A stretch of 40,297 nucleotides of DNA from Ignavibacteria bacterium (GCA_016873805.1 VGVZ01000004.1:130864-171160); one strand, 5' to 3'; numbered from the stretch's first letter, positions 8,030 through 16,977 are shown. Notes: a model not told the origin generated them from the sequence alone. Translations and numbers: made by a program.

Positions 8030-9055
8030 CTACTCGACGACCCATGGTTCCAGCAGATTGCCGCCGATTCCTTCGAGAAAGCGTGAGGGCTTCGTGAGAA
8101 TCAGTCCGGATTCCCGATCATAGATGTTCATCGGATACGTGATGTAGAGGTGTTCTTTCCCCCGAGTGCAAGCGACATACATCAATCGTCGCTCTTCTTC
8201 CAACTCTTCCGGATCAAGCACGGAACGCATGCTGGGAAATCGCCCCTCCAGAGCATAGATGACAAAGACGGTATTCCACTCAAGTCCCTTTGCACTGTGG
8301 ATCGTCGATATCGTCAGGTATTCGGTTTCGTGGCCGGGGGCTTCGACATCGACGATACTTTCATTCGGCGGTTCGAGGGCCATGTCCGTTAGGAGGGAAG
8401 GGACATCATGGTAGCGTTCGGTGATGTTTAGAAACATCTCGAGGTCCTTTTTGCGCTTGTTGTGATCGTCGTATCGGGCCCGAAGGAGCGGTTCGTAGTA
8501 CTGCATGACGTGGTACGCTTTCTCAGCGGGGGGAATGGAGGGGGAAGCCACCTGACGAAGTGTGGCAAAAAGCTTCCGAACATTTTCGGGATGATGCTGA
8601 TATTCGGTCCAGAACTTCGATGTCACCGTTGCCTGCGGAGCCCCCGCGAGCGGGGCAAGCCGCTTGGTGAGGATATCGTCGATCACCTTTTCCGCAGTTC
8701 GAGGTCCCACGCCGTCAAGAAGCAGCAGGATGCGATTCCACGCCACCACGTCGCGTGGATTTTCAAGCACCCGAAGATAAGCCACCACGTCTTTGACATG
8801 GGCTGTTTCCACAAACTTGAATCCTCCAACCTTGACGAAGGGGATATTCGCCTTGCTGAGTTCGATTTCGAGATCGAACGAATGAAAGGATGAGCGGAAG
8901 AGGACAGCAATCTCCTCAAGAGGAATTCCTTCCTCGCGCAACTCGAGGATCCTCTGAACGACAAAGCGCGACTGAACATTCTCGTCCGACGCGATCACAA
9001 GCTGCGGAAGCTCGCCCCCCTCTTTCTTCGTGTAGAGCCGCTTGAAATACATCAT
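8030..9055 (-). CDS. UvrD/PcrA-like helicase, C-terminal half (separate ORF)
   Basis: This is the downstream half of a superfamily 1A helicase, 341 residues. It carries motif V (TISTIHSAKGLEW) and motif VI (LMYVACTRGKEHLYI), plus the 2B-type region between. It lacks Walker A and B, which are encoded by the preceding ORF (9052-10056). The two frames overlap as ATGA, and GAGGAG lies just before the ATG pair, so it can be translated on its own. The combined length of about 675 residues fits a normal UvrD/PcrA protein. A sequencing error, a real frameshift or a genuine two-subunit helicase are all possible. The N-terminal sequence (YFKRLYTKKEGG) joins the other half exactly where intact homologues continue. 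Confidence 0.85.
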   Translation of the reverse strand: MMYFKRLYTKKEGGELPQLVIASDENVQSRFVVQRILELREEGIPLEEIAVLFRSSFHSFDLEIELSKANIPFVKVGGFKFVETAHVKDVVAYLRVLENPRDVVAWNRILLLLDGVGPRTAEKVIDDILTKRLAPLAGAPQATVTSKFWTEYQHHPENVRKLFATLRQVASPSIPPAEKAYHVMQYYEPLLRARYDDHNKRKKDLEMFLNITERYHDVPSLLTDMALEPPNESIVDVEAPGHETEYLTISTIHSAKGLEWNTVFVIYALEGRFPSMRSVLDPEELEEERRLMYVACTRGKEHLYITYPMNIYDRESGLILTKPSRFLEGIGGNLLEPWVVE

Positions 9056-10056
9056 CTCTCCTCATCGATGAGGGCTGGACTCCGCCGTAAAATCTCGTTT
9101 GCGAGGTCGAGAATGGGCTGCGTGCTCCGGTAATTTTCCTGAAGCTTGATCACTTTGCAGGGAGCGAACTCCTTGGGGAAGGAGACAATGTTCTTGATGG
9201 TCGATCCCCGGAACCCGTAGATCGCCTGTGCATCATCGCCGACCACCATGACATTTCGGTATCTGTGGCCGAGATGGGCGACGATATCGGCCTGAATTCG
9301 ATTCGTATCTTGATACTCGTCGACCATCACGTACTTATATCGATCGGAAATCGCGCGGCGGACGGCCTCGTTGTTCCTGAACAGTACGACAAGATTGACG
9401 AGAAGATCATCATAGTCCATCAAATTGTGTACCTTCTTGTAGCGCTCGTACGCGTGATGAACGCTCTGGATGTCGGCTTCCTGTTCAAGGTAGTGGGGAT
9501 AGTCGAGCGCGAGTAAGTCGGTCAGCGAGGTCTGCGTGTTGACGGATCGGCTGTACAAGTCGTAGAGGGTTTCCTTACGCGGGAATCGTTTTTCCTTTGT
9601 ATCGAATTTCAATCGTGTGCGGATGAGATTGATGACGTCCTCGGCGTCGCCTTGATCGAGGATGGAATATGTGGGCTCGAATCCGATAAGGGACGCGTGC
9701 TTCCGGAGAAGCATGTTGGCAAAGGAATGAAAGGTACCGCCGGAAACGCGTTCGCAGCGGCTGTCAAGAAGTATGGCCGCGCGCCGGAGCATCTCCTGTG
9801 CGGCCTTGCGCGTGAACGTCAGGAGCAGAACGTTTTCGGGCTTCACTCCGAGTTCCACGAGATATGCCACGCGGTAGACGACTGTCTGCGTTTTTCCCGT
9901 TCCGGCCCCCGCGATGATCAGATGCGGGCCGTCAACCGAGGTGACAGCTTCAAACTGCGCGTCGTTCAATTCACGCCGGTAGTCCAGGGTGAACGTGCGG
10001 GGCTGGACGAGGGTGAGATCCCCGGAGCCGAGAGGTTTAAGCTTGTATTTCTTCAT
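9052..10056 (-). CDS. UvrD/PcrA-like helicase, N-terminal half (separate ORF)
   Basis: This 334-residue ORF carries the Q motif (LNDAQFEAV), Walker A AGAGTGKT (49-56), motif Ia (TFTRKAAQEM), Walker B/motif II VDEYQD, motif III GDDAQAIYGFRG and motif IV LQENYRST. It then stops at TGA right after RRSPALIDEER. The remaining motifs are in the overlapping ORF 8030-9055, one base out of frame. Superfamily 1A helicases unwind 3'-5' in repair and replication restart. The gene starts 17 bases after the MBL hydrolase stop in the same minus-strand operon. There is no homopolymer slippery run at the junction, which argues against simple programmed slippage. Confidence 0.87.
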   Translation of the reverse strand: MKKYKLKPLGSGDLTLVQPRTFTLDYRRELNDAQFEAVTSVDGPHLIIAGAGTGKTQTVVYRVAYLVELGVKPENVLLLTFTRKAAQEMLRRAAILLDSRCERVSGGTFHSFANMLLRKHASLIGFEPTYSILDQGDAEDVINLIRTRLKFDTKEKRFPRKETLYDLYSRSVNTQTSLTDLLALDYPHYLEQEADIQSVHHAYERYKKVHNLMDYDDLLVNLVVLFRNNEAVRRAISDRYKYVMVDEYQDTNRIQADIVAHLGHRYRNVMVVGDDAQAIYGFRGSTIKNIVSFPKEFAPCKVIKLQENYRSTQPILDLANEILRRSPALIDEER

Positions 10057-10072
10057 GAAGGAATTTGCGACG

Positions 10073-11116
10073 CTACTTCCTGGCCTTCAGCTCTTCGTAG
10101 GTTTTGGTGATGTTACCGAGCGGTCCTGTGAGCGACTGTCGGAAGTTGGGAAACTCCTTCTCGTACGCCGAAAGTTCCTGAAGCACGGCGCTGGTCGTCT
10201 CTTCAAGCGATGCACCTTTTGCAACGTGGCGCTGGACAGCAGGTCCGAGATCGCGCAGGTACCGGATGACAAGCTGGAGTCGGCCCTTCCCGGTCTGCAC
10301 GTCACCATGGCCGGGTATCACCGTCGCAATGTCAAGCTTTTCCACGGCTTCGAGGGTTGGACCCCAGGCAGAGGGAATGGCGTCCCGCATGAATGGTACG
10401 CCGCCGGTCAGCATATCGCCGGAGATCAGGACTTTGGCATCGGCGAGGTAGACGAAAAGATCGCCGCGGGTGTGTCCCTCTCCGAAATAGAGCAGATCGA
10501 TCCGGCGGGATCCAGAGTGAATAGAAGCGCTCTTTTCAAAGGTAAGAGTGGGAAGCGTAATCTCGATGGACTGAAGCTCGGAAAGATATCTTTCCTGGCT
10601 TTCGAGGGTGCGCTGGACCTGGGCAAGATCGGCCTCTGTCAGTGCCGTACCGTCGGGCCGCGTCCTCGACTGAATCTGCGCCTTCAGTTGCGACAGCCGG
10701 GAGGGGAGATCGTTCAGGTTTTGCTTCATGCTGGGAATCGCTATGCCGATGATGTCTTCGCGCGTGTGGTGATGTGCGATGAACTCCGTGCCGGTCGGAA
10801 ACGCCGCCCGATATGCCTGATTCCCCTGCGTGTGATCATTGTGCCAGTGCGTGTTGATGACGTAGCGGACCGGCTTGTCGGTGATCGTTCGAATTTCCGT
10901 GATGAGATCGCGTGCCCAGCTCGGACGCAAATGCGTGTCGACAACAATCACTGCTTCTTCCGTCACGATGAATGCACCGTTGCTCAAGACACCGGGCTTC
11001 CCGATTGCCGCGTAGACTCCGTCAGCCACTTTCTTGATTTCGAAAAACTCCGACGCTGATGATGAGGCGACGAATGTCAAAACTGAGACGATCAACGCTG
11101 TGAAAGACGATCTCAT
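10073..11116 (-). CDS. Secreted metallo-beta-lactamase-fold hydrolase
   Basis: This 347-residue protein has an N-terminal signal peptide (residues 1 to about 21, MRSSFTALIVSV then SSSA) and an MBL domain with the zinc motif THWHNDH (His90, His92, Asp94, His95). Downstream are GEGHTRGD and ISGD, and a late metal-ligand motif VIPGHGD. The layout resembles class B-like and quinoprotein relay-type periplasmic hydrolases; the substrate is unknown. ATG at 11116 is chosen over upstream alternatives because GGAGGGAAGGAAG directly precedes it and the signal peptide begins there. It is the first gene of the six-ORF minus-strand operon, although its function shows no obvious link to the helicase or lipid genes. 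It is divergent to ackA. Confidence 0.85.
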   Translation of the reverse strand: MRSSFTALIVSVLTFVASSSASEFFEIKKVADGVYAAIGKPGVLSNGAFIVTEEAVIVVDTHLRPSWARDLITEIRTITDKPVRYVINTHWHNDHTQGNQAYRAAFPTGTEFIAHHHTREDIIGIAIPSMKQNLNDLPSRLSQLKAQIQSRTRPDGTALTEADLAQVQRTLESQERYLSELQSIEITLPTLTFEKSASIHSGSRRIDLLYFGEGHTRGDLFVYLADAKVLISGDMLTGGVPFMRDAIPSAWGPTLEAVEKLDIATVIPGHGDVQTGKGRLQLVIRYLRDLGPAVQRHVAKGASLEETTSAVLQELSAYEKEFPNFRQSLTGPLGNITKTYEELKARK

Positions 11117-11188
11117 CTTCCTTCCCTCCATTGGTGATGGATTATCACAAAAGATACACAAAAAAAAGTGAAACGGAAGGAGCGGCAC

Positions 11189-11217
11189 TTGAGTTTCGGG
11201 CAACATTGCGCTACCTT
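11189..11217 (+). promoter_or_regulatory. Possible ackA promoter
   Basis: TTGAGT, a 17-base spacer and TACCTT lie about 85 bases before the acetate kinase start. The -35 is fair and the -10 poor. It is offered only because position and spacing fit. Confidence 0.3.
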
Positions 11218-11301
11218 AACACGAGTGAACTCATGCAGCGGACCGCTCGTGAGTTCATTTCATCTCTTTCACTCCCTTCTACGAACCTGATCGACAATCC
11301 T

Positions 11302-12549
11302 ATGAATATCCTGGTCCTCAATTGCGGAAGTTCTTCACTGAAGTTTCAAATCATTCAAACTGATCTGGAGCGCATCGAACAGAATTCCGACGTCCAACAT
11401 GCGAAAGGAGTCATCGAGCGGATTGGCAGCCAATCGCTTGTCACCCTCCAGGCGACGGGTCATGCTCCCCTCAAGAGCGTTGTCCCTCTGAGGGATCATC
11501 GGGCGGCGTTGGACTACGTTGTTCGCTGGGTTGTTTCGGCGGATGCCAACATTCCGGGGATTCGATCGCTCGGTGATATCCAGGCTGTTGGCCATCGGGT
11601 CGTGCATGGCGCCGAAAAGTTCAAACGTTCTGTCATCATCACCGATGATGTGGTCAAAGGGATCGAAGACGTCATTGAGCTTGCACCTCTGCACAATCCC
11701 GCCAACCTGAAAGGCATTCGATCGGCAATCGAGCTCTTCGGTCCGGGGATTCCCCAGGTTGCGGTCTTCGACACATCGTTCCATTCGACGATGCCGGAGA
11801 CGTCGTATCTCTACGCGATCCCCTATCAGCTCTACCGGCGCCACAAAATCCGGAAGTACGGATTTCACGGCACGTCTCACCGGTACGTCGCGTTTCGCTA
11901 CCGCCAGCTCGAATCCGTTTCGCGAGAAGAGGTGGACGTCGTGACCATCCACCTTGGCAACGGGTGCTCCGTCTGCGCAATCAAGGCCGGCGATTCGTAT
12001 GATACCTCAATGGGATTGACCCCTCTGGAGGGTCTGGTCATGGGAACACGCGCCGGCGATATCGATCCCTCGATCATTGAGTTCCTGATGCATAAGGAGG
12101 GTCTCTCGATCAGCGAGGTCGACACGATGCTCAACAAGCAGTCGGGTCTCCTGGGAGTATCCGGACTGACGAACGACATGCGCGACTTGCTTGAGGAAGA
12201 GAAAGAACACCAGGATCGTCGTGCTGCACTGGCTGTCAATGTATTCTGCAAACGCGTCCGGAAGTATGTCGGGGCGTACCTGGCGGACATGGGGGGTGCC
12301 AAATCGGTCATCTTCACCGGTGGTATCGGAGAGAACTCCCCCGTCGTTCGTCAGCGCATCTGCTCCGGTCTCGAATGGATGGGGATCGAGCTTGATGACG
12401 CACTCAACCGAGGCATGAAGGGGGGAAAAGAAGGGATCATCAGCAAAGAGAATTCCCGGATGAAGGTCTACGTCATCCCGACGAATGAGGAACTCCTGAT
12501 TGCGCGCGATACCGTTCGCTGCGTGAAAGATGCTCCCCGCCGCTGGTAG
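11302..12549 (+). CDS. ackA: Acetate kinase
   Basis: This 415-residue ASKHA-fold kinase interconverts acetyl phosphate plus ADP and acetate plus ATP. The first family signature is at the N-terminus (MNILVLNCGSSSLKF, with Asn7). Further motifs are GHRVVHGAEKF, VFDTSFH, the KYGFHGTSH loop, HLGNG, the MGLTPLEGLVMGTRAGDIDP segment, FTGGIGENS and IPTNEELLIARDT. Start 11302 is chosen because the conserved sequence begins there; the longer frame upstream adds residues not found in the family. No phosphotransacetylase gene is in the window, which is unusual since pta often adjoins ackA. It indicates acetate fermentation or acetyl-phosphate turnover. Confidence 0.97.
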   Translation: MNILVLNCGSSSLKFQIIQTDLERIEQNSDVQHAKGVIERIGSQSLVTLQATGHAPLKSVVPLRDHRAALDYVVRWVVSADANIPGIRSLGDIQAVGHRVVHGAEKFKRSVIITDDVVKGIEDVIELAPLHNPANLKGIRSAIELFGPGIPQVAVFDTSFHSTMPETSYLYAIPYQLYRRHKIRKYGFHGTSHRYVAFRYRQLESVSREEVDVVTIHLGNGCSVCAIKAGDSYDTSMGLTPLEGLVMGTRAGDIDPSIIEFLMHKEGLSISEVDTMLNKQSGLLGVSGLTNDMRDLLEEEKEHQDRRAALAVNVFCKRVRKYVGAYLADMGGAKSVIFTGGIGENSPVVRQRICSGLEWMGIELDDALNRGMKGGKEGIISKENSRMKVYVIPTNEELLIARDTVRCVKDAPRRW

Positions 12550-12558
12550 AAAAGGAAA

Positions 12559-12608
12559 GGTGCCTGCAGCAAGCTCGTCGCATCCGACAAGCCTGATTCG
12601 CAGGCACC
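12559..12608. repeat. Nested inverted repeat downstream of ackA
   Basis: GGTGCCTGC at 12559 pairs perfectly with GCAGGCACC at 12600-12608. Inside is a second stem GCTCGTCG/CGACAAGC with a CATC loop and one mismatch. No T tract follows, so it is not a standard intrinsic terminator. It may act as an mRNA 3' structure. Confidence 0.65.
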
Positions 12609-12635
12609 CTCACTAACCCCCGTGGTAACGCTGAA

Positions 12636-12698
12636 AGGAACCTCCCCTGATCATCGGTCCCATTCGGAGCCGATGATATTCCCTTCGGGAGCGTTCCT
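12636..12698. repeat. Long hairpin with 63-base footprint
   Basis: AGGAAC-CTCCC pairs with GGGAG-C-GTTCCT as an outer stem, and ATCATCGG pairs with CCGATGAT as an inner stem around TCCCATTCGGA. It could be a structured RNA, a protein-binding cruciform or a dispersed repeat unit. No known RNA family was recognised. Confidence 0.6.
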
Positions 12699-12847
12699 CT
12701 AGTAATTCCTATCATTTTACTCCCGCTGCAGAAACCTGGATGTCGATTTCGTACGCTTACTATGCCATCCGCCATCAATAGCGCTCAAAATCAGCAGCGT
12801 CAGAAATCCCCGTGCGCTGTTCTGAAGACCGTGACAGAAGATTCTTC

Positions 12848-12876
12848 TTGACAGATCTGGGTCTATCCGCTATATT
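12848..12876 (+). promoter_or_regulatory. Consensus-like sigma70 promoter of the subtilase gene
   Basis: A perfect TTGACA (12848-12853), a 17-base spacer and TATATT (12871-12876) stand about 50 bases before the subtilase Shine-Dalgarno AAGGAGG (12923-12929). Confidence 0.8.
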
Positions 12877-12934
12877 CCACGAAAGTTTGGTCGAATCAGT
12901 TCCCCATCATCCACTTTTCAATAAGGAGGTATGC

Positions 12935-14098
12935 ATGAGATCACGAGTCCTATCTCCCGTGGTCGTGTTGCTGGCGGTAGCGCTTTCAATCTGGGGCTGC
13001 TCAGAGCAGAGATCACCAGTATCGCCGGGTGACGAGTTTGGGACAGTGTCGAATCCGCTCTTCAAGATCGCTCCCGGTCAGGATAGAGTACCCAATTCGT
13101 ACATCGTAGTACTCAAAGGAGATGTTGCGAATGTTCCGGAGGTTGCCTCCGATATGGCGCGTCTCCACGCCGTCGCGATCGGTCACGTATATCAGACCGC
13201 GATCAAGGGATATTCCGCGACGATCCCGGAGGCGAGGCTTGAAGCTGTGCGAAACGATTCCCGAGTTGCGTATGTCGAGTATGACTATGTTGTCTCGGTC
13301 GGACCCGGAGTGCAGGCCAAGCCCGGAGGTTCCGCAGCTCAGACGACACCGTGGGGAATAACACGCGTTGGCGGCGCCGGTGACGGCACAGGGAAGACAG
13401 CTTGGGTGATTGATACGGGTATCGATCTTGATCACCCTGACCTCAATGTGGATGTTGCGCGAAGCAGAAACTTCGTATCTCGAGGGAAAAATAGTCCAGA
13501 TGATGGTCACGGCCATGGGACTCATGTGGCCGGAACGATTGCCGCGATCAATAATTCGATCGACGTTGTCGGAGTGGCGGCAAACGCGTCGGTCGTTGCA
13601 GTTCGGGTGCTCGATAACTCTGGCTCCGGTTCGTACTCCCAGGTCATTGCAGGTGTGGATTATGTCGCGTCCGCTGCAAGCGCGGGGGATGTCGCGAACA
13701 TGAGTCTTGGCGGACCTCCTTCGACGGCACTGGACGATGCTGTTCTGAATGCAGCAGGGAAAGGCATAAAGTTCTCACTTGCCGCCGGCAATGATGGTGC
13801 TGATGCAAATGACTTCTCACCAGCTCGCGTGAATCACACGAACGTATACACCATCTCAGCAATCGCATCGAATGATTGTATGCCCTCCTGGAGCAATTGG
13901 GGTAATCCGCCCGTTGACTTCGCTGCGCCCGGAGTGAGCATCCTTTCTACCAAGAAGGGTGGTGGTACGACGACGATGAGTGGCACCTCCATGGCAGCTC
14001 CGCACGTCGCTGGAATTCTCCTCCTCACCTCCGTGAAAACAGACAGATACGCGTGCAGCGATCCGGATGGGAATCCTGATCCAATCGCACATCGGTAG
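12935..14098 (+). CDS. Subtilisin-like serine protease (S8), lipoprotein with I9 propeptide
   Basis: This 387-residue exported protease starts at ATG 12935, with AAGGAGG five bases upstream. A lipoprotein-type signal ends at Cys22 (ALSIWGC), so membrane anchoring is likely. Residues 53-120 form an inhibitor I9 propeptide (SYIVVLKGDV...VAYVEYD). The catalytic triad is Asp160 (VIDTGID), His197 (GHGTHVAG) and Ser352 (GTSMAAPHVAG), with oxyanion Asn286 (AAGND). The domain ends almost immediately after the catalytic serine region, and there is no T9SS tail, unlike the other secreted proteins here. It is expected to degrade extracellular or periplasmic proteins after self-processing. A strong promoter (12848-12876) and the terminator at 14128 suggest a single-gene unit. 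Confidence 0.93.
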   Translation: MRSRVLSPVVVLLAVALSIWGCSEQRSPVSPGDEFGTVSNPLFKIAPGQDRVPNSYIVVLKGDVANVPEVASDMARLHAVAIGHVYQTAIKGYSATIPEARLEAVRNDSRVAYVEYDYVVSVGPGVQAKPGGSAAQTTPWGITRVGGAGDGTGKTAWVIDTGIDLDHPDLNVDVARSRNFVSRGKNSPDDGHGHGTHVAGTIAAINNSIDVVGVAANASVVAVRVLDNSGSGSYSQVIAGVDYVASAASAGDVANMSLGGPPSTALDDAVLNAAGKGIKFSLAAGNDGADANDFSPARVNHTNVYTISAIASNDCMPSWSNWGNPPVDFAAPGVSILSTKKGGGTTTMSGTSMAAPHVAGILLLTSVKTDRYACSDPDGNPDPIAHR

Positions 14099-14127
14099 AA
14101 GCGCGGACGTACGACATTGTTCACAAG

Positions 14128-14163
14128 AGAGGCGGTTCTGAGAACCTGGAGCCGCCTCTTTCG
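14128..14163 (+). terminator. Intrinsic terminator after the subtilase gene
   Basis: The stem AGAGGCGG/CCGCCTCT encloses a 16-base loop and is followed by a short T run. Confidence 0.7.
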
Positions 14164-14230
14164 ATTTCCATCCACCCACGGCTTCCGAATAATTCTCTTC
14201 TGGCATTTCTTTAGATTTTTTTGCAGACTA

Positions 14231-14412
14231 AGAAGTTGTTGAAAAAGTATTATTCTGTCATTCTGAAGGAGCCCTGCCTGCCCCAAAGGGGTCCTTCGGA
14301 CCGGCAGGCAGGGAAGCGACTGAAGAATCTCGCTTTATGAGTCAGATTCTTCATCCCGCTAATAAACAGCGGGATTCAGAATGACATTGGACCTCGTTTT
14401 TCAACACCCTGC
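14231..14412. mobile_element. MITE-like element with TGTTGAAAAA inverted ends and TA flanks
   Basis: The ends AAGTTGTTGAAAAAG and, inverted, AGGGTGTTGAAAAAC match over a TGTTGAAAAA core. The following CTGTCATTCTGAA and ATGTCATTCTGAA also pair. TA dinucleotides flank both sides (14229-14230 and 14413-14414), as expected for Tc1/mariner or IS630-type insertions. The interior is three further stem-loops (GCCCTGCCTGCC/GGCAGGCAGGG, GAAGAATCT/AGATTCTTC and CCCGCT/AGCGGG) with no coding capacity. Dispersed repeats with TGTCATTCTGA arms are common in related environmental genomes. Confidence 0.7.
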
Positions 14413-14459
14413 TAACAATCCATTTTGGATAACATGCCAAATTTCCACTGTTTCTGTGA

Positions 14460-16589
14460 ATGATGGACGACGCAACGAAGCCCCCCTTGTCAACCAACCT
14501 GGCTGATCAACTCATCGTACTTTCCCAAAACCTCTGGTGGAGCTGGAATCCTCAGGCGCAATCGGTTTTTGCCGAGCTCTCTCCGTATGTATGGGAATCG
14601 ACGTGCCACAATCCTGTTGCCGTTCTTCGGTCACTCTCGCGGCAGGAGCTCGAGGCCCGTCTGAGGGATCGCGATCTCGCGGAACGCGTGAGAGCTGTTG
14701 TATCTGAATTCCACCAGTACGAGCAAGAGACGGAGACGTGGGCGGCCACGCATCCGAACAGGCCCCTCCCCTCAATTGCCTATTTCAGCGCGGAATTTGG
14801 CCTCCATGAATCACTCCGCGTCTACTCAGGGGGACTCGGCGTGCTGGCGGGCGATCATGCGAAATCGGCCAGCGATCTCGGTCTCTCATTCGTTGGCGTG
14901 AGTCTGTTCTATCGGGATGGATACTTCGAGCAGCGGCTCACACCTGAGGGATGGCAGTATGAACTTTATGTTCCGCACAAGGTGGATGATCTGCCCCTCC
15001 AACCAATCGTCGATGCAAATGGAAATCGAATCATCGAATCTGTGGAGATCGGTCATTCGACCGTCTCCTTCACCGCGTGGAAGTTGGACGTCGGCCGCAT
15101 TCAAATCTATCTCCTCGACACAAATATTCCCGAGAACGATCAGCATTTTCAGAAGCTCTCCGCCAATGTGTACGGCGGCGATATGGATACCCGGATCGGT
15201 CAGGAGATTGTTCTTGGCATCGGAGGTGTTCGCCTTCTCCGTTCGCTTGGAATTCATCCCGACGTCTTTCACATGAACGAGGGGCATTCGGCATTTCTTG
15301 TTCTTGAACTCCTGAGGGAACAGCTCTCGAACGGCGTCGGGTTTGATGCGGCTCTCGACTCGGTGCGATCAAAATGTGTTTTCACGACTCACACGCCGGT
15401 CCCTGCCGGGCACGATCGTTTCTCATCGGAATTGCTTGCCCATTCTCTTGGTCGGTTCTGGCGCGCAACCGGATTGTCTCACGACACGCTCATGGGAATT
15501 GGCCGGGTTCGTCCAGAGGACGAAAGCGAGGCGTTCACCATGACGGTCCTCGCCCTGAAGATGTCCAAGGCATCAAATGCGGTGAGCGAACTGCATGGCC
15601 GGACAAGTCGGGAGATGTGGAGATCGCTCTATCCGGATCGGGAGCCGAAGGATGTGCCGATCGGATTTGTGACGAACGGAGTGCATACGCCGAGCTGGGC
15701 GACCGCTCGGGCGCACGAATTCTGGAACAAACGGCTGGGCTTCGACTGGACAGCCAAACTTCTTGATCGCGATTTCTGGCGTCGCATTGAGGAAGACGGC
15801 CTCGCCTCTGATGAGGAGCTCTGGGCGTTCCGCTACACGCTACGACGGGAACTGGTGGAGTTTGTACGGAAACAAATCCGGCGTCGATATCCAGGCGGCG
15901 AAGAAGGAGGATTTGCATCGTTGGAGCGCGTGCTTTCTCCGGACGCACTCACGATCTGTTTCGCCCGCCGGTTTGCGACGTACAAGCGAGCACCGCTGCT
16001 GTTTCGCCACCTCGATCGGGTCCTTCCCCTTTTCGCAGATCCCGAACGACCGATCCAAATTGTGTTCGCCGGGAAAGCACACCCGCGGGACCACGAGGGG
16101 AAGAGGTTCCTTCAGCATATTGTCGAGCTGAGTCGACATCCCCAGCTATTCGGGAGAGTGGTCTTTGTCGAAGAGCACAATATCGCGATCGGCAGAGCGC
16201 TTGTCTCGGGGGCTGACGTGTGGCTCAATAATCCCAGGCGCCCTCTCGAAGCAAGCGGGACGAGCGGGATGAAGGCCGTCATTCATGGCGGACTGAACCT
16301 GAGTATTCTGGATGGATGGTGGCGCGAGGGGTACGACGGCTCGAACGGATGGGCCATCGGGGAGGACAACCACTTCGAGAACGATCTCGACGCGCAGGAT
16401 GAGCACGACTTTGAAAAGTTGATCAGCATTCTCACGGAGAAGGTGATTCCTGAATTCTATGAGCGTGATGAGTCTGGAATTCCGCGCGCATGGATCAAGC
16501 GCATTCGTCACGCGATGCGAACACTCCTTCCGGAATATAACACCGAACGCATGGTGGCGGAGTACGTTGAGCGATCGTATCGTCGTTAG
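14460..16589 (+). CDS. glgP: Alpha-glucan (glycogen) phosphorylase, GT35
   Basis: This 709-residue cytoplasmic enzyme phosphorolyses alpha-1,4-glucans to glucose-1-phosphate. The N-terminus has the NLWWSWNPQAQ block typical of the bacterial/archaeal short phosphorylases with a DUF3417 region. SAEFGLHESLRVYSGGLGVLAGDH follows. The PLP-binding segment near the C-terminus is EASGTSGMKAVIHGG, with Lys605 as the Schiff-base residue. The length fits this subfamily, shorter than the E. coli type at about 800. Start is ATG 14460 or the adjacent ATG 14463; no strong Shine-Dalgarno is visible. A strong terminator follows at 16614. No other glycogen genes are adjacent. The gene suggests stored polyglucose use. 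Confidence 0.94.
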   Translation: MMDDATKPPLSTNLADQLIVLSQNLWWSWNPQAQSVFAELSPYVWESTCHNPVAVLRSLSRQELEARLRDRDLAERVRAVVSEFHQYEQETETWAATHPNRPLPSIAYFSAEFGLHESLRVYSGGLGVLAGDHAKSASDLGLSFVGVSLFYRDGYFEQRLTPEGWQYELYVPHKVDDLPLQPIVDANGNRIIESVEIGHSTVSFTAWKLDVGRIQIYLLDTNIPENDQHFQKLSANVYGGDMDTRIGQEIVLGIGGVRLLRSLGIHPDVFHMNEGHSAFLVLELLREQLSNGVGFDAALDSVRSKCVFTTHTPVPAGHDRFSSELLAHSLGRFWRATGLSHDTLMGIGRVRPEDESEAFTMTVLALKMSKASNAVSELHGRTSREMWRSLYPDREPKDVPIGFVTNGVHTPSWATARAHEFWNKRLGFDWTAKLLDRDFWRRIEEDGLASDEELWAFRYTLRRELVEFVRKQIRRRYPGGEEGGFASLERVLSPDALTICFARRFATYKRAPLLFRHLDRVLPLFADPERPIQIVFAGKAHPRDHEGKRFLQHIVELSRHPQLFGRVVFVEEHNIAIGRALVSGADVWLNNPRRPLEASGTSGMKAVIHGGLNLSILDGWWREGYDGSNGWAIGEDNHFENDLDAQDEHDFEKLISILTEKVIPEFYERDESGIPRAWIKRIRHAMRTLLPEYNTERMVAEYVERSYRR

Positions 16590-16613
16590 TCTCCTTCGGT
16601 TATCGAGTCACAC

Positions 16614-16645
16614 GGGCCCTGTAGAGGAATTCTACAGGGCCTTTT
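16614..16645 (+). terminator. Intrinsic terminator after glgP
   Basis: The perfect stem GGCCCTGTAGA/TCTACAGGGCC is followed by TTTT. Confidence 0.85.
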
Positions 16646-16977
16646 CCTATTCTGCCACACTTGCCAACGGGACACATTTGCTTTTTGGAATAGTTTTTCA
16701 CACGCGTTGGAAACGATCGATATCGATTTCCGACAGTTGGGAACGTTTCCTGAACCATCATTCAATTCTGTTTGAAGCAAGGAATTTCTGAGGCGGCACA
16801 CTTTTTGGCAGGATGTGTGGATTGCACGCAGAACACCAGGTGAACCATTCGCACAAGCCTGGCGCCAGATTGCCTGAGGGGATGGAGCCGGCTGCGGTTC
16901 CAGTTTCTCCGGCTTCACGCGAACGTGTTGGTCAACACATTTCACACTCATTAAGTACCAATCTCGGGAGGAGTCAT
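16646..16977. other. Intergenic region upstream of the C_GCAxxG_C_C protein
   Basis: The stretch holds the leader of the next gene and a clear Shine-Dalgarno (GGGAGGAG at 16966-16973). No promoter, terminator or RNA gene was recognised. GG/GC pairs resembling -24/-12 boxes near 16670 and 16808 have the wrong spacing. Confidence 0.4.

Noticed and set aside
9045-9065. Programmed ribosomal frameshift joining the helicase halves
   Set aside because: No slippery heptamer or downstream hairpin is seen; an ATGA restart with its own Shine-Dalgarno is simpler.
16668-16830. Possible sigma54 boxes upstream of the cytochrome-like gene
   Set aside because: The GG and GC pairs are 9 or 15 bases apart rather than the required 10.
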